From Catalinimonas alkaloidigena (lineage in GTDB: Bacteria; Bacteroidota; Bacteroidia; Cytophagales; Cyclobacteriaceae): a stretch of 64,000 nt of DNA. The stretch spans positions 1,059,001 through 1,123,000 of the forward strand of contig NZ_JAQFIL010000001.1 of NCBI RefSeq assembly GCF_029504655.1. Direction: 5' to 3'. The notes under the pieces are model-generated. The model was not told where the DNA came from and did not search any database. It saw only the letters and a list, made by a program, of their open reading frames with translations. Below, piece after piece: positions 7,239 to 16,074 of the stretch; the first letter of the stretch is position 1; every line of letters starts with the position of its first letter. The position numbers and the translations under genes are program-made.

Positions 7239-10118
7239 ATGAAGCAACGCATTAACCGTAACCCAAGTATTTTGGCCTTGCTCCTGAGTATTATCTGTAG
7301 CTACTCATGGGCACAGGAGTTTCCCGACAATATAGAAGCAGACATACCTAATGACTTAAGTACTGAAATACCGCTGGATTCCAAGATCATCAAGGGTAAA
7401 TTAGATAACGGACTTACCTATTATATCCGTCAAAATAGCCGCCCTGAAAACAGGGTAGAATTAAGGCTGGCAGTTAATGCCGGATCACTGATGGAAGATG
7501 ATGATCAGTTGGGCCTGGCACACTTCACTGAACATATGGCTTTTAATGGTACAAGGAATTTTGAGAAAAATGAACTGATTAACGTACTGCAAATGGCAGG
7601 AGTGAAGTTTGGTGCTCACTTAAATGCCTATACCAGCTTTGACGAAACCGTTTACATGTTGACGGTGCCTACTGCCGATACCACTTTGGAGAAGTCACTT
7701 CAGATATTGGAAGATTGGGCAGATGGTATTTCTTTTGAAGACGAGGAAATTGACAAAGAGAGGGGAGTGGTGATTGAAGAGTGGCGCATAGGTCAGGGAG
7801 CTCAACGTCGTATGTTAGATGAATACCTACCCGTATTACTTGCCGACTCTCGTTATGCTGAACGTTTGCCTATTGGTACCAAAGAAATATTAGAAAACTT
7901 TGATTATCAGACTCTGAAACGCTTCTATGAGGAGTGGTATCGTCCTGATCTCATGGCAGTAGTGGCAGTAGGGGATATAGATCCTGCTGAAATGAAAGCT
8001 GAAATTGAGCGTCGTTTTGGTGACCTTAAAGCGCCTGATAAAGAAAGAGCAAGAGAAGTATTTGATGTGCCTGCGCATGAAGATAACAAAGTTGTAGTAG
8101 TTACCGATAAAGAAGCAACGTTTAATCAGATTCAACTCTTTTACAAAGAAGAGGGCTTACCTGAACCAGAAGAGACTTTCAGAGATTACCTGGAAATGAC
8201 TAAGCATAATCTTTTTACCGGCATGTTGAGTCAAAGGTTGAATGAGCTAACGCAAAAAGCTGACCCTCCTTTCATGAACGCCGGGGCCTACTATGGCAAT
8301 ATAATAAGGACGAGTAATGCCTTTCAGCAGTATGCAGTGGTCCCTGAAAATGGAATAGAGCGAGGTTTGCAGGTCTTGTTAGAAGAGAATGAAAAAGTAA
8401 AGCGCTTTGGATTTACTGAAACTGAATTTGAGCGTTATAAAAAACGTATGCTCACCAATTATGAAGCTTCATACAAAGAAAGAGAAAAAACTGAATCATC
8501 AGGCTATGCTGCTGAGTATGTGCGTAACTTTCTGGAAAATGAACCTGTTCCGGGTATAGCATTTGAATACAAATTCCTCCTGCAGTTTTTATCGGAGATA
8601 AGTTTGGATGAAGTAAACGCTTTGGCTGAAGAATGGATGGCAGAGGGTAACATGGTTGCCGTAGTGATGGCTCCTGAAAAAGAAGGTGTTCAGGTGCCGA
8701 ATGAAGCAGCAATTGAGAATATTATTCAGCAGGTAGCTGAGTCAGAAGTTGAAGCGTATGAAGATGAGGAAATAGCTTCCACACTGATGGAGGATGTACC
8801 TGCTCCGGCAGAAATAACCAGCGAAAAAGTAATTGAAGAGATCGACATAACTGAGCTTACTTTTGCAAATGGCGTAAAAGCTGTCGTAAAATCTACCGAT
8901 TTTAAAGATGATGAGATCTTGATGACAGCTCATAGCCCAGGAGGTCATTCTGTATATAGTGATGAAAAGTACTTTTCAGCCGCAAACGCAGATGGGATTG
9001 TACAGCAAAGTGGTGTCAAAGACTTTTCAGGTATTGCACTTCAAAAGTTTTTATCAGATAAAAATGCAGCTGCGAGTCCATTCATTGGAGAACTGAAAGA
9101 AGGTGTTTCGGGAAGTGCTGCTCCTGAAGACTTAGAAACTATGCTTCAACTTACTCATTTATATTTTACTTCCCCACGTGAAGATCAGGAGACCTTTCAG
9201 TCGTATATCAGTAAATACAAATCCTTATACCAAAACTTGTTGTCAAATCCTCAGTATTACTACCAGGATAAGGTGATGCGTATTATGTCGCAAAACAACC
9301 CGAGAGGTGGAGGTTTTCCTACACAGGAAGATTGGGAGAGCGTCAGTTTTGATGAGGCTATGGACGCTTATAAAGACCGTTTTGCAGATGCCAGTGATTT
9401 TACTTTCTTTTTTGTTGGAAATATTGATTTAGAAGAAGCTAAGCCTTTGCTAGCTACATACCTGGGTAATCTGCCTGCAACAGGTCGGGAAGAAGACTGG
9501 AAAGACGTGGGTGTAAGACCTCCGGGTGGAATAGTAGATGAAAAAGTATACAAAGGCACTGATCCTAAAAGTATGGTAAGAATTTCTTTTACTGGTGAAA
9601 TGCCATATAGCAAAGAAGAGGCTTATGAACTGAACTCTCTTATTCAGGCACTAAATATCAAACTGATAGAAGAGATTAGAGAAAAGAAAAGTGGCGTTTA
9701 TGGCATAGGCGCTAACGCAAATGCCTCAAAGTATCCTTACGAACATTATACTATCACCATTTCTTTCCCCTGTGCACCTGAAAATGTGGAGGATTTGAGT
9801 CAGGCGGTATTTGATGAGATTAAAAAGATTCAGGACAACGGGCCTACTCAGGAAGATATCATGAAAGTGAAAGAGACCCAGAGAAGGGAAATGGAAACGA
9901 ATCTAAAACAAAATAATTATTGGCTTCAGGCTCTGGAAAGAGCTTACTTTACACAGGTGGACCCCAAAAACATAGTAGAGTATGAAGATGCTATTGAGGA
10001 CCTGAATGCTGAAGATTTAAAAGAAACAGCTAATAAATATTTCAATTTTGATCAATACGTAAAGGTCGTACTATATCCTGAAGAAACTACAGAGTCAGCA
10101 GATGAGTCAGGAAAATAA
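7239..10118 (+). CDS. M16 family zinc metallopeptidase, two-domain, secreted
   Basis: A 959-residue insulinase/pitrilysin-type peptidase. I start at the ATG at 7239, which begins a clean signal peptide (MKQRINRNPSILALLLSIIC ending SWAQ). An upstream in-frame TTG at 7203 would add twelve residues ahead of it. The inverted zinc motif HFTEH is at His95-Glu98-His99, with a distal Glu in ERGVVIEEW. The N-terminal M16 half (about 50-290) is active; the C-terminal M16_C pair (from about 580) lacks HxxEH, as usual. Export suggests a periplasmic role degrading peptides. Monocistronic, followed by a strong terminator. Confidence 0.93.
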   Translation: MKQRINRNPSILALLLSIICSYSWAQEFPDNIEADIPNDLSTEIPLDSKIIKGKLDNGLTYYIRQNSRPENRVELRLAVNAGSLMEDDDQLGLAHFTEHMAFNGTRNFEKNELINVLQMAGVKFGAHLNAYTSFDETVYMLTVPTADTTLEKSLQILEDWADGISFEDEEIDKERGVVIEEWRIGQGAQRRMLDEYLPVLLADSRYAERLPIGTKEILENFDYQTLKRFYEEWYRPDLMAVVAVGDIDPAEMKAEIERRFGDLKAPDKERAREVFDVPAHEDNKVVVVTDKEATFNQIQLFYKEEGLPEPEETFRDYLEMTKHNLFTGMLSQRLNELTQKADPPFMNAGAYYGNIIRTSNAFQQYAVVPENGIERGLQVLLEENEKVKRFGFTETEFERYKKRMLTNYEASYKEREKTESSGYAAEYVRNFLENEPVPGIAFEYKFLLQFLSEISLDEVNALAEEWMAEGNMVAVVMAPEKEGVQVPNEAAIENIIQQVAESEVEAYEDEEIASTLMEDVPAPAEITSEKVIEEIDITELTFANGVKAVVKSTDFKDDEILMTAHSPGGHSVYSDEKYFSAANADGIVQQSGVKDFSGIALQKFLSDKNAAASPFIGELKEGVSGSAAPEDLETMLQLTHLYFTSPREDQETFQSYISKYKSLYQNLLSNPQYYYQDKVMRIMSQNNPRGGGFPTQEDWESVSFDEAMDAYKDRFADASDFTFFFVGNIDLEEAKPLLATYLGNLPATGREEDWKDVGVRPPGGIVDEKVYKGTDPKSMVRISFTGEMPYSKEEAYELNSLIQALNIKLIEEIREKKSGVYGIGANANASKYPYEHYTITISFPCAPENVEDLSQAVFDEIKKIQDNGPTQEDIMKVKETQRREMETNLKQNNYWLQALERAYFTQVDPKNIVEYEDAIEDLNAEDLKETANKYFNFDQYVKVVLYPEETTESADESGK

Positions 10119-10159
10119 TAAGAATTGATATCCGGACGATTAAATAGAATTAAGTTGTT

Positions 10160-10193
10160 AAAACCCTTCGTGAATTCATTCATGAAGGGTTTT
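10160..10193 (+). terminator. Terminator of the M16 peptidase gene
   Basis: A 15-bp stem (AAAACCCTTCGTGAA pairing with TTCATGAAGGGTTTT, one G-T pair) with a 4-base loop, followed by T-rich sequence. Confidence 0.85.
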
Positions 10194-10253
10194 GTATTTT
10201 AATCTAAAAGATAATACTTGATACATAATGTCCTACAGATATATTTTATGTGA

Positions 10254-10261
10254 GTTAATGC
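10254..10261. repeat. Left target-site duplication of the IS
   Basis: GTTAATGC, repeated exactly at 11695-11702 on the other side of the insertion sequence. The 8-bp length is usual for ISL3-family elements. Confidence 0.85.
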
Positions 10262-10293
10262 GGATCAAGCAACAAATCTGGGGGACAGTAGTA

Positions 10294-11291
10294 CTAAGCA
10301 TAGATTTTGGAAAGTCTGTAGAGGAAGAAGCTAATGTTTCTCACCCCTCTGAACTGTGACCTGAAAGCTTTGATTTTGGCATTGAAAGATTCAGCAGCAG
10401 CATTAGTACTTCTTCTATCAAAGAAGTTTAAGATAGTTTTATAGTGTTGCTGAATGGTTCTAGAGACTGTATTGAAAGATTTAAAGCCAGCTTTTTCTAC
10501 CTGATCATACCATCTGGCCAGTCTGGTGAAAGCGACACCTTTCTCTTTAGTGTTTTGGTATATATGTCCTAGCTTTTGAGCTAATTCATAAGCTTGCTCA
10601 AGCTGTGGATAGAGTTTGAACAGGATTTCTGCCCTGTGGACTTGGGAAGACGTCCATTTGCTTTTGTCCTTGAAGAGCAGGTACCTGCTCCTGACCAGTA
10701 GTTGTTTAGGAGTATCACCATTTTCTAACCTGTTGGCAACGAAGGTTCTGCCTACTTCTTTGCTCAATTCCATTTCTTGGTTCTCTTGCTCAATAGCTTC
10801 CCAGCGATAAGCTATCCTCATTTCCTGAACTGCTTCATAAGCCAGTTTTTGCACATGAAAACGATCGGTGACTAAAACAGCTTTGGTAAATGTCTTAGTC
10901 ACGATCTGTTCCATACTGGCCCCCATGGAATGGCCGCCATGTCTAAGGTGACTTCTTTGACCAGCCTCCTTTTTTCTAATGGGATCTTTCTAAGCAGGAT
11001 AGACTTTACTCGTTCACTGTTAGTACCCTTGATCATTGCAATAAGGCAGCCTTTATTCCCCCTGGCCGCTTTGTTGGTGATCACTGTGTAAAGTTCACCC
11101 TGTGAAACTGCTGTTTCATCAATAGTGATATATTCACCAACATTCTCAGGAAAAACAACATAATCCTCGGCATGCTCTAACTGATCCCAATGCCTGTAGT
11201 CACTCAAATGAGCAGCATATTGCTCTTCTAATAACTTGCCGTTTATATGGAAGTAGTTGCCTAAGCTTTTACAGCTTACCGGTGTGGTATC
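10294..11291 (-). pseudogene. ISAon1-like transposase, catalytic part, frameshifted
   Basis: Catalytic half of an ISL3-type DDE transposase. The frame enters around 11291 (DTTPVSCKSLGNYF), runs through the first Asp (YITIDETAVS) and the second Asp (KEVTLDM), then hits a stop. The remainder (MGASMEQIV, VTDRFHVQKL and the final Glu in NAAAESFNAKIKAF) continues in another frame from 10926. The break is a 14-nt imperfect duplication at 10927-10940. Removing one copy restores an unbroken LDMGASMEQIV, close to what relatives have. The upstream end has no good start codon (a TTG lies at 11207), so it was probably made by frameshifting from the N-terminal ORF. Confidence 0.85.
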
Positions 11292-11631
11292 GATGCAATG
11301 CTTTTAAAAAAGACGCGAATTCCATAGTCATTCGCGTGCCCTGAGCCACCAATTCCCAGTTTCTAAAAACTACCTTTCCTGTATCTTCATTCCACCACCT
11401 TCTGCGTTTTACTTTCAGATAGCAGGCTTTACCGCGTATGGGAAAATCTTTTACAGTAATTTCTGCAAAATAGCCTTTGGAGATGAGGTTCTCACCTGCA
11501 TATTCCTCCGGATGCTGGTTCTTCTCTGCTAAACTAATAGTGTAGCTCTCTTCTGTCTTTTCTACTGAAGTAACTTCAAAATAGTCAAGCATCCCATCCG
11601 GTAGAAACAAAGAAATGATAGCTTTATCCAA
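11269..11631 (-). CDS. ISAon1-family transposase N-terminal-region protein
   Basis: A 120-residue basic protein encoded at the upstream end of the IS. It is the N-terminal partner ORF of ISAon1-type elements, with a basic patch (KVKRRRWW) likely to contact DNA. The only plausible start is a TTG at 11631, just inside the inverted repeat. Its end overlaps the catalytic frame by about 23 bp. T TTA AAA, a classic slippery string, occurs near the end at about 11305. However, joining the catalytic frame needs a +1 (or -2) shift, so the expression mechanism is unclear. Confidence 0.7.
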   Translation of the reverse strand: MDKAIISLFLPDGMLDYFEVTSVEKTEESYTISLAEKNQHPEEYAGENLISKGYFAEITVKDFPIRGKACYLKVKRRRWWNEDTGKVVFRNWELVAQGTRMTMEFASFLKALHRYHTGKL

Positions 11632-11694
11632 TGATTCTTTTTGACGGCTAAATTATACCCTAACAACTTACCCCACAACTTTTAAGCTTGATCC

Positions 11695-11702
11695 GTTAAT
11701 GC
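11695..11702. repeat. Right target-site duplication of the IS
   Basis: GTTAATGC, identical to 10254-10261. Exact identity points to a fairly recent insertion. Confidence 0.85.
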
Positions 11703-11756
11703 GCTGTATCCTCCAACTAATATATCAAAACAAACTCACGGTGTATATAAATAAAA

Positions 11757-11777
11757 AACCCACCTAATAGGTGGGTT
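11757..11777 (-). terminator. Terminator of the small lipoprotein gene
   Basis: Perfect 9-bp stem AACCCACCT/AGGTGGGTT with a 3-base loop. On the minus strand it is followed by a run of six T residues. Confidence 0.85.
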
Positions 11778-11793
11778 AGTGGTTTGGTCTAGA

Positions 11794-11943
11794 CTACTCT
11801 TTTCTCGGAGGAGTCTTAATCTGATCTTTTGGCGGCATTGCACTGGGATCTACTGCATCTTCACTGCAACTACTGAACATAAATGTTACAGGAACTAACA
11901 AGGCCAATGACAATTTTGCCAATCCTTTAAAGGAAACTCTCAT
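11794..11943 (-). CDS. Very small lipoprotein
   Basis: From the ATG at 11941-11943 the product is 49 residues: a lipoprotein signal peptide (MRVSFKGLAKLSLALL...) with lipobox FSSC at about residue 25, and a mature part of only about 25 residues rich in Pro, Asp and Lys. An upstream start at 11985 would add fourteen residues and spoil the signal peptide. It has its own strong terminator, which supports a real transcript. Function unknown; no family recognised. Confidence 0.6.
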   Translation of the reverse strand: MRVSFKGLAKLSLALLVPVTFMFSSCSEDAVDPSAMPPKDQIKTPPRKE

Positions 11944-12656
11944 AATTAAGGTAGTTTGGTAGTTAAGAAAATTTATAAGTATCAATTACAAGTTTGCGTG
12001 TGTAAGGTTCCCTTGAATTAATACTCTCACAATATATAACAATAAATATATAATATCAATTTTTTGTGATATTTTAGTCTGTAATGTATATTTTTTGCTT
12101 AAAAATTACATAATAAGCTAGGGGAAACCTACTTGTCTACGTAAGTATATATTTTTTCAATTATAGGCTTAAGTTTAATTATTCTGATATAGCAAAGGTT
12201 GAATGAGGTAAATTGCCATTCATACTTAACTACCAATTGTATTTAATTTTTCCAGTAAGTTATTTAATTAGTCCACTTGTTTAACTGCTTATTAAATAAT
12301 AGTAGAAGTTTCTATGGTGATAATATATGCGCATAATAACGCCAGTTACACATAACTAGTGGGCCTAGTTAAATTGTACTAATTAGTTAGAGTGTATTTA
12401 CTAGTCAACTTTCGGCATAAGTATATAGAAGTTAATCTTACACGATTGTATAGAAGTAAGGTTTTTAGTGAGTATTTAGCTTTTTGTGATAATATATGAG
12501 CTTTTTTATTATTAGATTGGTTGTATTTGCAGTTAAAGGATTAGATTTAAGAAGAAAACCTTTCACTTTATAACAGTATAATACATACAGTAATAAGCTA
12601 TATTATTATTTGAAGAATAGTATTGTTATATTTGAATATTGGGTAGCTAGTGAAGT
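11944..12656. other. Long AT-rich intergenic region
   Basis: More than 700 bp of AT-rich sequence between a minus-strand lipoprotein gene and a plus-strand membrane-protein gene. No ORF, tRNA-like fold or convincing terminator was seen. Composition is clearly more AT-rich than the surrounding core genes, which fits horizontally acquired or decayed DNA. Confidence 0.5.
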
Positions 12657-13292
12657 ATGTATACAAAAATTATTCAGTCACCAATTTTAGAGCTTACTGC
12701 TAAAGGGATACAGTTTACTTTCAGAGATGGAAGAAAATTAGCAAGCTTGATCATTGTTATATTGTTACCATTTATTGGTAAGCTGTGGGAAATGGTTCCA
12801 CAGAACATTGAGTTCCCTTATTACGGATATTTACATCTGTTTCTCTACCCCTTCTCAATCAATTTTATTTGTGTGCTCATCTCTGTTGCCTGGTTCTTGA
12901 CAATACACCGAAAAGATTTTGCATTACAGATCATCGCATTGGCCTCCATTTTCTACTCAGTCTTCATGACTTACGATACTTTACCATTTACCCAAAGGAC
13001 ACCTTTATGGATAGACCTTTCAGCTATATTCTGCATTTTTAACGGACTGGTAATTTATCTCTTTTATATATATAGAAATTATTTGGATCGATTTTCAGAT
13101 TATAAAGTCCTCCATGATGGCATAGTACACGATTTACATCACCAGCGTTTTCTTAGTGATATTAGCAGGATTGAAGGGCTAATTGAGATTGCTGAAATGG
13201 AAGAACCATACAGAAGTATGTGCAAAAAAGAAATCAGCAAACTAAAAGAATCAGTAACCTATATTGCTGATAAGTATAGTGATCTCAAGTGA
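12657..13292 (+). CDS. Orphan four-helix membrane protein with helical cytoplasmic tail
   Basis: A 211-residue protein with about four membrane segments (near residues 28-45, 62-82, 90-108, 121-139) and a soluble C-terminal tail of 70 residues. The tail contains HDLHH (His158) and a long amphipathic helix (ISRIEGLIEIAE). This recalls the dimerisation/phospho-acceptor helix of histidine kinases, but no ATPase domain follows and the spacing differs from HisKA. No family recognised. It sits alone beside AT-rich DNA near the IS, so it may be an acquired gene. Reality as a gene is supported by length and membrane topology. Confidence 0.65.
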   Translation: MYTKIIQSPILELTAKGIQFTFRDGRKLASLIIVILLPFIGKLWEMVPQNIEFPYYGYLHLFLYPFSINFICVLISVAWFLTIHRKDFALQIIALASIFYSVFMTYDTLPFTQRTPLWIDLSAIFCIFNGLVIYLFYIYRNYLDRFSDYKVLHDGIVHDLHHQRFLSDISRIEGLIEIAEMEEPYRSMCKKEISKLKESVTYIADKYSDLK

Positions 13293-13798
13293 TGATGCTC
13301 TTTTTCCAGGAGGAAACCATATTTCTTAAAGATTTTACCCCTTTCAATTATTAATTTTTTTGCGCTTTTTCTTTTATCATTATAAGTGCGGTAGCGTTAA
13401 AAAGTCAAAGACTGATACGCATATCGGCTTAAATTTTGATTGAGTTTCTTACTTCAACTGTATTCTGCACTGAATTACTGAAGAGGGTAGTTTTTGCATT
13501 GCCAATCAAGCAGATCAGTATATTTTGGATACAAACCAACTATTCTACTTTTAGTGAATTCATGAATGACATGTTTAATATCCTGCCTTAACTTTACAGC
13601 TAAATTAGTATTCAGGCCAGCTAAAACTCCAGAAGAAAACGGGGAGCACTATTCACATCTATGTTTTACATATATGAGTAAATATTTTTGAGCAAGCCAT
13701 TTTGTGTTTAATTAACAAAGACACCTGATAAAAAAAACGGTAGATGAGAGATCACCTACCGTATTATAGCTTTTTTGTGAGAAACTAAGTTACAAAGC
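13293..13798. other. Intergenic region between convergent genes
   Basis: About 500 bp with no supportable ORF. The only structure I see is the rocD terminator at 13737-13762. Confidence 0.5.
13737..13762 (-). terminator. Terminator of rocD
   Basis: Hairpin ACGGTAG...CTACCGT with an inner TGA-GAGA-TCA stem, followed on the minus strand by eight T residues. Confidence 0.85.
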
Positions 13799-15040
13799 TC
13801 AGTTAGCTTGATACTTCATGATTGTACTTTCAATAATATCACAGCAATCATGTAACTGTTCTTCAGTAATTATTAATGGAGGGGCAAAGCGGATAATATT
13901 TCCATGGGTAGGTTTTGCCAGCAATCCATTTTCTTTTAGTTGAAGACAAATATTCCAGGCGGTGTCGCTATCTTCACTATCATTGATTACTATAGCGTTC
14001 AGTAAGCCTTTACCACGAACAAGAGAAACCAGGTCGCTCTTGGTTACCAATTGTTCCATCCTGTTGCGGAAAACCTGGCCTAAGCTTTCAGCATTTTTAG
14101 AAAGTTTTTCATCTTCCACTACCTGTAAAGCAGCCATAGCTACGGCACACGCAAGCGGGTTTCCACCGAATGTGGATCCATGTTCGCCGGGTTTAATACA
14201 TAACATGACTTCATCATCAGCAAGTACTGCTGAAACAGGCATTACGCCCCCTGAAAGTGCTTTACCCAGAATCAGTATATCGGGACGAAAATCATCATGC
14301 TGGCAGGCATATAGCTTGCCAGTTCTTGCGATACCAGTTTGTACTTCATCAGCAATAAAGAGTACATTTTTTTGCTTACAAAGTTCGTAAGCTTTCTTTA
14401 GATAACCAGCTTCAGGCACAACTACACCAGCTTCACCTTGTATAGGTTCTACCATAAAACCGGCTACGTTGGGATCTTCTAATGCTTTTTCCAGTGCTTG
14501 CAGGTCATTATATGGTATCAATTCATAACCAGGCATATAGGGGCCAAATCCATTTCGGCTTGAAGGGTCAGTAGAGGATGAGATAGCGGCTAGGGTTCTT
14601 CCCCAGAAATTACCGTGGACAAAAACAATTTTTGCCTGATTTTCAGGTACTCCTTTTATAGTATAAGCCCACTTTCTACAAAGCTTAAGCGCCGTTTCTC
14701 CACCTTCTACACCGGTATTCATCGGCAGTACTCTGTCAAAACCGAAGAGTTCGGTGATGTACTTTTCGTAATTACCCAATACATCATTATGAAAAGCACG
14801 TGAAGTTAAGGTAAGTTTTTTGGCCTGTTCAGTCAGTGCATCTAATATTCTGGGGTGACAGTGCCCCTGGTTTACAGCACTGTAGGCTGAAAGAAAATCA
14901 TAATATTTTTTCCCTTCCACATCCCACAAAAAAACGCCCTCTCCTCTGGACAAGACAACAGGTAAGGGATGATAATTGTGGGCTCCAAATTTATCCTCCA
15001 GAGCAATTGCTTCCTGACTTGTAGTAATATGATCAATCAT
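13799..15040 (-). CDS. rocD: Ornithine--oxo-acid (ornithine delta-) aminotransferase
   Basis: A 413-residue class III PLP aminotransferase. It moves the delta-amino group of ornithine to 2-oxoglutarate, giving glutamate-5-semialdehyde and linking arginine catabolism to proline and glutamate. Typical features: the N-terminal [17 protein letters not shown] block, [13 protein letters not shown], the [15 protein letters not shown] motif with the PLP-contacting Asp, and the Schiff-base Lys260 in ILGKALSGG. Length matches RocD (about 400). The GHCHP and SAVNQ signatures favour RocD over acetylornithine aminotransferase. Cytoplasmic, monocistronic, with its own terminator. Confidence 0.93.
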   Translation of the reverse strand: MIDHITTSQEAIALEDKFGAHNYHPLPVVLSRGEGVFLWDVEGKKYYDFLSAYSAVNQGHCHPRILDALTEQAKKLTLTSRAFHNDVLGNYEKYITELFGFDRVLPMNTGVEGGETALKLCRKWAYTIKGVPENQAKIVFVHGNFWGRTLAAISSSTDPSSRNGFGPYMPGYELIPYNDLQALEKALEDPNVAGFMVEPIQGEAGVVVPEAGYLKKAYELCKQKNVLFIADEVQTGIARTGKLYACQHDDFRPDILILGKALSGGVMPVSAVLADDEVMLCIKPGEHGSTFGGNPLACAVAMAALQVVEDEKLSKNAESLGQVFRNRMEQLVTKSDLVSLVRGKGLLNAIVINDSEDSDTAWNICLQLKENGLLAKPTHGNIIRFAPPLIITEEQLHDCCDIIESTIMKYQAN

Positions 15041-15091
15041 TTAATCTGTGTGTTTCTATCATAAAATAATTAAGTCACCAAATGTGACATT

Positions 15092-15123
15092 GAAATCTAA
15101 ATGTTCATGTGAACAAAGGCAAA
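15092..15123 (-). promoter_or_regulatory. Candidate rocD promoter with embedded palindrome
   Basis: On the minus strand, TTTG (15120-15123), a 20-bp spacer, then TAGATTTC (15092-15099), one mismatch from the Bacteroidota -7 consensus TAnnTTTG. A palindrome, GTTCA-CA-TGAAC (15103-15114), lies within the spacer where a repressor could block the polymerase. Inferred. Confidence 0.35.
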
Positions 15124-15280
15124 ATCTAGTTAGTTTAATGTTAAATCCATAGTGCTATCCTTATAAACTGTGTCAAGGATATTTTAATATTATTTGAACT
15201 GTCAACTGGTGAATACAGTTATATTTCAGTCAATGCAATTAACAACATAATATGCTGTTCAAAAAAGCCTATGTAACTTT

Positions 15281-15310
15281 TTTGAATGTGGAATATTTTA
15301 TTGATATTTG
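15281..15310 (+). promoter_or_regulatory. Bacteroidota-type promoter of the rpmB operon
   Basis: TTTG at 15281-15284, an 18-bp spacer, then GATATTTG at 15303-15310 (one mismatch to TAnnTTTG). It lies 38 bp before the rpmB ATG, a sensible leader for a ribosomal-protein operon. Confidence 0.5.
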
Positions 15311-15348
15311 CAACCTTAAATATCTGGAAGAAGAAATATTGAGATAAA

Positions 15349-15588
15349 ATGGCTAAAGTTTGTCAGATCACCGGTAAAAGACCTAGGGTTGGAAACAACG
15401 TTTCCAAAGCAAATAACAAGACCAAGCGTAAATTTTACCCTAATCTTCAGAAAAAACGTTTTTACCTACCTGAAGAAGATCGCTGGGTAACATTAAAAGT
15501 ATCTACCTCTGTATTGAGAACCATCAATAAAAGAGGAATTACTTCTGTGCTGAAAGAGGCTAGAGAAAAAGGTACAGCTTTAGTATAA
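15349..15588 (+). CDS. rpmB: 50S ribosomal protein L28
   Basis: A 79-residue basic protein with the L28 opening ([20 protein letters not shown]) and [16 protein letters not shown]. It is a component of the large ribosomal subunit. It heads a rpmB-rpmG-DUF4295 group with ftsY downstream, an arrangement I recognise from Bacteroidota. Length is normal. Confidence 0.97.
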   Translation: MAKVCQITGKRPRVGNNVSKANNKTKRKFYPNLQKKRFYLPEEDRWVTLKVSTSVLRTINKRGITSVLKEAREKGTALV

Positions 15589-15640
15589 ATAACAGAACCC
15601 AAGTCAGTTTATACTGATTATCAAAAATATTATTTAAACA

Positions 15641-15829
15641 ATGGCTAAGAAAAGTAAAGGTAATCGTGTACAGGTAATACTGGAGTGTACAGAGCACAAA
15701 AATAGTGGTGAGGCTGGTACTTCTCGTTACATCACTACCAAAAACCGTAAAAATACTACTGAAAGATTGGAGCGAAAAAAGTACAATCCTGTTTTAAAGA
15801 AATATACTGTTCACAGAGAAATTAAATAA
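15641..15829 (+). CDS. rpmG: 50S ribosomal protein L33
   Basis: A 62-residue L33 with [11 protein letters not shown] near the start and the end [17 protein letters not shown]. Only one Cys is present, so this is the zinc-free (C-minus) type of L33. It lies 52 bp after rpmB and 2 bp before the DUF4295 gene, in the same operon. Confidence 0.97.
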   Translation: MAKKSKGNRVQVILECTEHKNSGEAGTSRYITTKNRKNTTERLERKKYNPVLKKYTVHREIK

Positions 15830-15831
15830 CC

Positions 15832-15987
15832 ATGGCAAAGAAATCCGTTGCGTCAATGCGAAAAGAAGGTGGTAAAACCGTTGCTAAGGTAATCAAAGCG
15901 GTTAAATCACCTAAAACTGGTGCATACACATTCAGAGAAGAAATGGTACCAGTTGATTCAGTAAAAGATTATTTGACAAAGAAATAA
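15832..15987 (+). CDS. DUF4295 small basic protein
   Basis: A 51-residue, strongly basic protein (starts MAKKSVASMRKEGG, ends VKDYLTKK). It is the Bacteroidota-specific DUF4295 family, found directly after rpmG. Its ATG is 2 bp after the rpmG stop, so the two are translationally coupled. Composition and context suggest a ribosome-associated protein, but no function is established that I know of. Confidence 0.88.
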   Translation: MAKKSVASMRKEGGKTVAKVIKAVKSPKTGAYTFREEMVPVDSVKDYLTKK

Positions 15988-16016
15988 TCACAAATTATTT
16001 CTTGAAAATTTTAATT

Positions 16017-16039
16017 AAGCCCATTTAGGGCTTTTTTTG
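16017..16039 (+). terminator. Terminator of the rpmB-rpmG operon
   Basis: AAGCCC-ATTTA-GGGCTT hairpin followed by a run of T residues, 30 bp after the DUF4295 stop. ftsY probably has its own promoter or relies on read-through. Confidence 0.8.
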
Positions 16040-16074
16040 TATATTATTATTTCACTTTTTATCTAATCGGTCTT

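Larger units (their letters stand above)
10262..11694 (-). mobile_element. ISL3-family (ISAon1-like) insertion sequence
   Basis: A 1433-bp element with both ends visible. The termini are inverted repeats starting GGATCAAGC at 10262 and ending GCTTGATCC at 11694, with weaker similarity further in. It is flanked by the exact 8-bp duplication GTTAATGC. It carries two minus-strand reading frames: an N-terminal-region ORF and the catalytic transposase. The catalytic frame is interrupted, so this copy is probably immobile on its own. It sits between the M16 peptidase and a small lipoprotein and disrupts no recognisable gene. Family naming rests on transposase similarity from memory. Confidence 0.88.
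15041..15348. other. Divergent promoter region rocD / rpmB
   Basis: 308 bp between divergent genes. It holds candidate promoters for both sides and two palindromes: GTCAC-CAAAT-GTGAC at 15074-15088 and GTTCATGTGAAC at 15103-15114. No ORF. Confidence 0.55.

Noticed and set aside
12700..13292. Histidine-kinase assignment for the orphan membrane protein
   Set aside because: Only a loose HDL-like motif; spacing differs from HisKA and no ATPase domain follows.
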